From NCBI GenBank assembly GCA_030680805.1, contig JAUXUK010000084.1, positions 1 to 39,799 of the forward strand: a stretch of DNA of 39,799 nt, written 5' to 3'. This document shows positions 35,524 to 39,799 of this stretch, in pieces. The stretch is from Sulfuritalea sp. (GTDB lineage: Bacteria > Pseudomonadota > Gammaproteobacteria > Burkholderiales > Rhodocyclaceae). The translations under genes were made by a program, and so were the position numbers. Position 1 is the stretch's first letter. Each line of letters begins with the position of its first letter. The notes below the pieces were generated by a model that had not been told where the DNA came from, ran no database searches, and saw only the letters and a list, made by a program, of their open reading frames with translations.

Positions 35524-36222
35524 CTAGGGCGGCACTTCAGCGTTGGACATGCGACCGAGAATAAGCTGCGTGCGCCCGTTCATGTAGGCCGAATAGGGAT
35601 TGCGCTCGTAGCGGCGCGGCGCGGGCAGCATGACGGCCAGCCGCGCCGCCTGTTCCGCGCCGAGTTGCGCCGCCGGGATGCTGTAGTAGCGCCGTGCGGC
35701 AGCCTCCGCGCCGAACACGCCATCGCCCCATTCGACGACATTGAGATAGACCTCGAGGATGCGCCGCTTGTCCCACAGCAGCTCGATCCAGACTGTGATG
35801 ATGGCCTCCTCGCCCTTGCGCAGAAAGGTCTTGCTCGGCGACAGCAGCAGGTTCTTCGCCAGTTGCTGGGAGATGGTGGAGCCGCCGGCGACGACCTTGC
35901 CTTTCTTCTGGTTTTTTTCCAGCGCCTTCTGGATGCCTTCCCAGTCGAAGCCTTCGTGATCGACTAACTTGTAGTCTTCCGCCGCGATCACGGCGCGCTT
36001 GAGGTGCACCGAAATCTTCTCATAAGGCATCCACTGCCGCCGCAATTCAAACTTGGGGTTCTTCTGCCGGCCTTCGTTCAGGCGCTGGCTTTGAAAACTG
36101 GTGGTTCCCGGATTCACCCATTTCCACCAGATCACCCAGCCCAGGTACCAGCCCTGCCAGAGCAGGAGCAGCCCCGCCAGTGTCGCAAGCCCGACTTTGA
36201 GCCAGCGCGGTGCGGGTCTCAT
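35524..36222 (-). CDS. mtgA: Monofunctional biosynthetic peptidoglycan transglycosylase
   Basis: MtgA polymerises lipid II into glycan strands at the periplasmic face of the inner membrane. The 232-residue protein has one N-terminal membrane anchor (about 8-30) and a GT51 domain with catalytic E82 (IAAEDYKLVDHEGFDW), GGSTISQQLAKN (113-124) and the KRRILEVYLN segment. The start at 36222 overlaps the aroE stop as ATGA, which indicates coupled translation. The longer open frame upstream is antisense-type noise overlapping aroE. The tonB-like - aroE - mtgA order fits a single operon. Confidence 0.95.
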   Translation of the reverse strand: MRPAPRWLKVGLATLAGLLLLWQGWYLGWVIWWKWVNPGTTSFQSQRLNEGRQKNPKFELRRQWMPYEKISVHLKRAVIAAEDYKLVDHEGFDWEGIQKALEKNQKKGKVVAGGSTISQQLAKNLLLSPSKTFLRKGEEAIITVWIELLWDKRRILEVYLNVVEWGDGVFGAEAAARRYYSIPAAQLGAEQAARLAVMLPAPRRYERNPYSAYMNGRTQLILGRMSNAEVPP

Positions 36223-37058
36223 GCCTGTTCGCGGAGGACGGCAAGCACCCGTGCGGTGCGGGGCCGCACGCCGCGCCAGACGAAGAAAGCCTCGGCGGCC
36301 TGCTCCACCAGCATGCCGAGCCCGTCGGCGACACGGGCGCCGGCGGCCTGCGCCTGATCCATGAAGGGCGTGGCGCGGCCATAGACCATTTCGTAGGCGA
36401 CGCAGCGCGGCGCAAACACGGAAGTCGGCAGTGGCAACACGGCACCACTGAGTCCCGCCGAGGTGGCGTTGATGACCAGATCGAATGCGCGTCCGGTGAG
36501 GCCGGCGAAGCCGATGCCATCGGGTTTGACACTGAGGGCGCAACCGGGCAGGCGGGCAAACTCCAGGGCGAGGCGCGCCGCCGTTTCTTCGGTGCGATTG
36601 GCGACGACCAGTTCGGCGGGATTCTCCAGCAGCAGCGGCAGGATCACGCCGCGCGCCGCGCCACCGGCACCCAATAGAAGGATGCGCCGCCCCGCCGGGT
36701 CGCAGCCGAGATTGTTCTTCAGGTCGCGCACCAGTCCGGCGCCGTCGGTGTTGTCGCCGATGATGGCCCCGGCTTCGAAGCTCAGCGTATTCACGGCGCC
36801 GGCGGCTTCCGCGCGGGCCGTGCGTCGCGTGGCGAGACGAAAGGCTTCTTCCTTGAATGGCACCGTGACGTTGGCGCCTTTGGCGGGGCCTCCTTTCGCC
36901 GCAGCGAAGGCATGCAGCGCCGCGGCAAAGCCGTCTGTCGGGGCCAGGATGGCCTCGTAGCTGATGTCCTGTCCGGTCTGTTTGGCGAACAGGGCATGTA
37001 TGCGCGGCGACTTGCTGTGGCCGATTGGGTTGCCGAACACGGCGTAGCGATCTGTCAT
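36219..37058 (-). CDS. aroE: Shikimate 5-dehydrogenase
   Basis: AroE reduces 3-dehydroshikimate to shikimate with NADPH in aromatic amino acid synthesis. The 279-residue protein starts MTDRYAVFGNPIGHSKSP, the shikimate-binding signature. The catalytic pair is K69 (NVTVPFKEEAF) and D105 (GDNTDGAG). The NADP loop is GAGGAAR (130-136), followed by NRTEE, the Arg that favours NADP. The ATG at 37058 is set by the conserved N-terminus. It lies 10 bp after the TonB-like gene and overlaps mtgA by 4 bp. Confidence 0.96.
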   Translation of the reverse strand: MTDRYAVFGNPIGHSKSPRIHALFAKQTGQDISYEAILAPTDGFAAALHAFAAAKGGPAKGANVTVPFKEEAFRLATRRTARAEAAGAVNTLSFEAGAIIGDNTDGAGLVRDLKNNLGCDPAGRRILLLGAGGAARGVILPLLLENPAELVVANRTEETAARLALEFARLPGCALSVKPDGIGFAGLTGRAFDLVINATSAGLSGAVLPLPTSVFAPRCVAYEMVYGRATPFMDQAQAAGARVADGLGMLVEQAAEAFFVWRGVRPRTARVLAVLREQA

Positions 37059-37068
37059 GGCGCGTCGC

Positions 37069-37998
37069 TCAATCCGAACGCAGGCGATCGGCGTTGGTGA
37101 AGGTCCAGGTGCGCGTGATTTCGAGCACGTCGGTGTCGCGCCGGATGGCCTCGGGGAAGGCGGCATAGGGAGCGGCCATCTGCACGATGCGGCGCGCGGC
37201 ATCGTCGAGCAGGCTCTTGCCCGACGAGCGGCTGACTTCGACGCGCTCCAGATCGCCATTGGCCTTGATCACCACAGTCAGCACCAGGCTGCCGTAGAGG
37301 CGGCCCTTGGCGGCGTCGGGATAGTTGAGGTTGCCGATGCGCTCGATCTTCTGCCGCCAATCCTCGACGTACTGGGCGAAGCGGTACTCCTCGACGCGGG
37401 CACCGATGAACTTCTTGCGCGGCCGCTGGTTGTATTCCTCCAACTGCCGCGAGATCTGGCCTTCGATGCGCGCGATCGCCAGCGCGCTGCTGGCGAGATC
37501 GGCCCCGGAGCGGGTCGGTTCGGGCGGTGCTGCCTGGTTGTTCTGGGTCTTGTTCGTCGCAACCGCCCGCTCGCTCTTCAGCCGCGTCATTTGCTGCTGC
37601 TGTTGCGCTTCCAGCTCGGCGACGCGGCGCTGCGCTTCCAGCAGCTCGCGGCCCTCTTTGGTATCGGGCGAAGGCGGCAGCGGCGTCTTGGCGCGGCGGT
37701 CTTCATCGGTATTGCCGCCGCCATCGAGATTGGTTTGCGCCTTGGCCTGCGCCTTGTCGGGCCTGCTCTTGCTCTTGCTGTTGACCAGAATGACGTCGAG
37801 CGCCCGTTCGCGCGCCTTGTCGATGAAGTCGGGCGGCGTGAAGCGGATCGTGAGCAGCACGGCGTGGAGCAGCAGCGACGCGCCAATTGCCAGCGTCAGA
37901 TGGCGCCGCGGTGCATCCATCGCCGCAAGAAACGCCGGAAATGGCAGCGACGGCAGGGCAGGCCAGGAGAAGCGCGACGGGCTGGGCAGGTTGGACAT
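37069..37998 (-). CDS. TonB-like energy transducer (TonB C-terminal domain)
   Basis: This 309-residue protein has one membrane helix at about 33-52 (HLTLAIGASLLLHAVLL), a charged periplasmic spacer with a Gln/Glu-rich coiled coil (about 115-150, VAELEAQQQQQMTRLKSE) and a C-terminal TonB-type domain (about 215-300, NYPDAAKGRLYGSLVLTVVIKANGDL). The spacer lacks the long Pro-Lys/Pro-Glu run of classical TonB. The protein is therefore of the family found near aroE in betaproteobacteria and its receptor is unknown. No exbB/exbD genes are adjacent. The start at 37998 has a weak ribosome site; an ATG at residue 27 is an alternative. It might transmit force to an outer-membrane receptor or be structural. 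Confidence 0.82.
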   Translation of the reverse strand: MSNLPSPSRFSWPALPSLPFPAFLAAMDAPRRHLTLAIGASLLLHAVLLTIRFTPPDFIDKARERALDVILVNSKSKSRPDKAQAKAQTNLDGGGNTDEDRRAKTPLPPSPDTKEGRELLEAQRRVAELEAQQQQQMTRLKSERAVATNKTQNNQAAPPEPTRSGADLASSALAIARIEGQISRQLEEYNQRPRKKFIGARVEEYRFAQYVEDWRQKIERIGNLNYPDAAKGRLYGSLVLTVVIKANGDLERVEVSRSSGKSLLDDAARRIVQMAAPYAAFPEAIRRDTDVLEITRTWTFTNADRLRSD

Positions 37999-38011
37999 AA
38001 GCCCAACAATT

Positions 38012-39799
38012 TTACTCTGCGACTTCTTCGCCCTCGTCGTCGGCGAAGGCGGCATCAGAGCCCGTATTCGGCGCCAATTCGGGCGCCAGCCCGAGATAGC
38101 GCAGGCGCAGTTCGGCCTCCAGCAGATCGATGCCCTCGATCGCGAGTTGTACACGGGCGCCTCTCGGCAACTCGGGCAGCGAGGGCGCGCGCGCCACCAG
38201 CGGGATGGCGTCGAGCCGTGCCAGGGCTTCGCGCAGCACGTGCGCCAGTGCCGTCTGCATGCCCTGTTGCAGCAGCCAGCGCAGGCACCAGTAGCGCTCC
38301 ATGCCGCGCTGGAATTCGGCGTAGGCGGCATAGGTCAGTTCGAAATCGCGCATCGCGGCCAGCAGGTCCGCCGATTTCGGCGGGAATGGCGGCACTTCTT
38401 CGCGCAGCAGGGCGATCAGTTGCCACTGGTTGAGCAGGTCGCAGTAGCGCCGCAGCGGCGAAGAGGACCACGCGTAACACTCGACGCCGAGGCCTTCGTG
38501 CGCTGCCGCGACCGTGCTCATGCGCACCTTGCCCGCCGTCTGCACGCGGTACAGGGCGGGGATGCCGGCGTCGCGCAGCATCGCGCCCCAGGTGGCGTTG
38601 GCCATGATCATCAATTCGGCGACCAGCGTATCCAGCGGACTGCCGCGCGCACGCTCGGCTATGGTGACGAAACCCTTGCCGGGTTCTTCGGCGAGGCCGC
38701 TGTCGGCGGCCCAGTCGACGATGAAGTTGTAGTCCTTGCGCGTGCTGTTGTCGGAGGGCTTGCCGCGTCCGGCTTCGAGCACCTGGGCGAATTCCCAGAG
38801 CAGCTTCAGTTCGTCGCGGTAGGGAAAATCCGCCAGGCCTTCGGCCAGCGTGGCTTCGTTGAACACCGGTTCGATGTCGTGGTGGCGCAGGTTGGCGACG
38901 ATCGGCACGCGTTCCATGCGCGTCTCGTGGCCGAGCAGGCGGTAGTCGGCGGCGACATCGAGGTAGAGCGAAATCGCGGCCACGGTGTGCCCGGCGGCGA
39001 GCGTGAAATGCTCGACGATGTCTTCCGGCAACATGGTGATCTTGCGCCCCGGCATATATACCGTTGACAGCCGTTCGCGGGCGATGCGGCCAAGGTCGGA
39101 ATCGGGGCCGAAGCCCAGGCCCGGCGCCGCGATGTGGATGCCGATGTGCCAGCCGCCGTCGGGATTCGCGGTGACGGAGAAGGCGTCGTCGATTTCCGTC
39201 GTGTGGGCGTCGTCGACGCTGAAGGCGGCAACCTTCGCCAGAGGCAGGTCAAGGGGCTCGATCGGCGCGGCGAAATGGCCGAACCCGGTGCCGCCCTTGC
39301 TCTCGGGAAAGAATTCGAAGAGGAAACGCCCGAGGTGATAGTCGTGAGTCGAGGGCAACGCGCCGCACTCGAACAGCAGGCGCGCAGCGGACTTTCCGGT
39401 TTCGCCGCAGGCGGCTTCGAGCGCCTTGGTCTCGGGGCGATTGCGGTCGGGCTTGTAGATGAGATGCGTCAGTATCGGCGTGAACTCGGCGGGCAGTTGG
39501 CCGTTCTTGAGTTCCTCGACCATGCGCTCGATCGCGGCGGCCTGCTGGCGCTTCTTTTCGAGGCCGGCCAGGGCCGCTTGCAGGATTTCGGGCGGCGCCT
39601 TGCGGAAGCGACCGCGACCCTTGCGATGGAAGTAGATCGGCGCCGAGTGCAGGCGCAGCAGTACCGCGGCAGCCTGGACTGGATCGGGCTTGCTGCCGTG
39701 GTATTCCGCGGCGAGTTCCTCGAAGGCGAACTCGGCCTCGCCGCAGACTTCCCAGAGAAAATCCACGTCGATGCCTTCGGCTTCCGCTTCCGCGCGTTC
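38012..39799 (-). CDS. RNase II-family (RNB domain) exoribonuclease, 5' end cut by window
   Basis: The open frame runs from a stop at 38012 through the window end without interruption, giving at least 595 residues. The GTG at about 39766 is probably internal because the frame continues upstream. The RNB catalytic core is marked by SVDDAHTTEIDDAFSV, whose Asp cluster binds Mg2+, and by the late SSPLRRYCDLLNQWQLIALL segment. A poorly conserved N-terminal region precedes it and a short S1-like region ends the chain. The enzyme should degrade RNA from the 3' end. It differs from classical Rnb/Rnr in length and ends and matches a subfamily common in betaproteobacteria (recalled). It precedes the TonB-like gene by 13 bp on the same strand, so the genes are probably co-transcribed. 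Confidence 0.9.
   Translation of the reverse strand, partial: ERAEAEAEGIDVDFLWEVCGEAEFAFEELAAEYHGSKPDPVQAAAVLLRLHSAPIYFHRKGRGRFRKAPPEILQAALAGLEKKRQQAAAIERMVEELKNGQLPAEFTPILTHLIYKPDRNRPETKALEAACGETGKSAARLLFECGALPSTHDYHLGRFLFEFFPESKGGTGFGHFAAPIEPLDLPLAKVAAFSVDDAHTTEIDDAFSVTANPDGGWHIGIHIAAPGLGFGPDSDLGRIARERLSTVYMPGRKITMLPEDIVEHFTLAAGHTVAAISLYLDVAADYRLLGHETRMERVPIVANLRHHDIEPVFNEATLAEGLADFPYRDELKLLWEFAQVLEAGRGKPSDNSTRKDYNFIVDWAADSGLAEEPGKGFVTIAERARGSPLDTLVAELMIMANATWGAMLRDAGIPALYRVQTAGKVRMSTVAAAHEGLGVECYAWSSSPLRRYCDLLNQWQLIALLREEVPPFPPKSADLLAAMRDFELTYAAYAEFQRGMERYWCLRWLLQQGMQTALAHVLREALARLDAIPLVARAPSLPELPRGARVQLAIEGIDLLEAELRLRYLGLAPELAPNTGSDAAFADDEGEEVAE

Noticed and set aside
36181-36205. GTGTCGCAAGCCCGACTTT in mtgA, similar to one orientation of the 21-nt element
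   Set aside because: Needs a deletion and a substitution and encodes a conserved-looking membrane-helix segment; probably chance.

Overview
The window is GC-rich, densely coding chromosomal DNA with overlapping ATGA start/stop junctions and no gene-free stretch over about 160 bp. Gene content points to a betaproteobacterium, most likely Rhodocyclales or the related Sterolibacterium/Sulfuritalea group (inference from layout, not a search). The clues are the block rubredoxin - thiD - thiE - hemL beside pilG-pilH-pilI-pilJ-chpA, and a propionyl-CoA carboxylase / methylmalonyl-CoA mutase cluster. I saw no tRNA, rRNA, transposase, integrase, CRISPR array, or B12, TPP or guanidine riboswitch.

Layout. 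(1) 1-8.7 kb: an accessory region holding the Gly/Lys-rich tail of a truncated protein, a sulfotransferase, a two-gene unit of AhpD-like peroxidase and APS kinase (cysC), a Tat-exported dienelactone hydrolase-like protein, a NeuD-type hexapeptide acyltransferase, and a minus-strand operon of sulfotransferase, methyltransferase, CapK/PaaK-like adenylate-forming enzyme and glycosyltransferase. Two PAPS-using enzymes plus a PAPS-making kinase suggest that a sulfated surface polymer or lipid is made here. (2) 8.8-16.5 kb: a GntR regulator divergent from scpA-meaB-pccB-pccA, which converts propionyl-CoA to succinyl-CoA. A near-perfect palindrome covers the regulator's start codon. (3) 16.5-21.4 kb: an OprB-like porin, an Old Yellow Enzyme, a membrane diguanylate cyclase with a GSDEF active site, and a VOC protein resembling methylmalonyl-CoA epimerase. 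(4) 21.4-30.4 kb: the type IV pilus chemosensory operon pilGHIJ-chpA on the minus strand, lacking pilK and chpB, with fifteen 15-bp units coding an acidic Pro-Glu linker in ChpA. (5) 30.5-39.8 kb: housekeeping genes: rubredoxin, thiD, thiE, hemL, a Gdx-type SMR exporter, CorA, mtgA, aroE, a TonB-like protein and an RNase II-family protein cut by the window end.

The most unusual signal is a dispersed DNA element of 21 nt, GTCGGCGCTGGCG followed by two variable bases and ACGGCG. It occurs six times with all 19 fixed bases identical, in both orientations. Copies lie in intergenic gaps, over stop codons, and inside chpA and pilI in different frames, so the conservation is at DNA level. Two inward-facing copies bracket the porin gene almost to the base. 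I cannot assign it to a known family from sequence alone. An uptake sequence, REP/MITE-like element, or protein-binding or recombination site are all possible.
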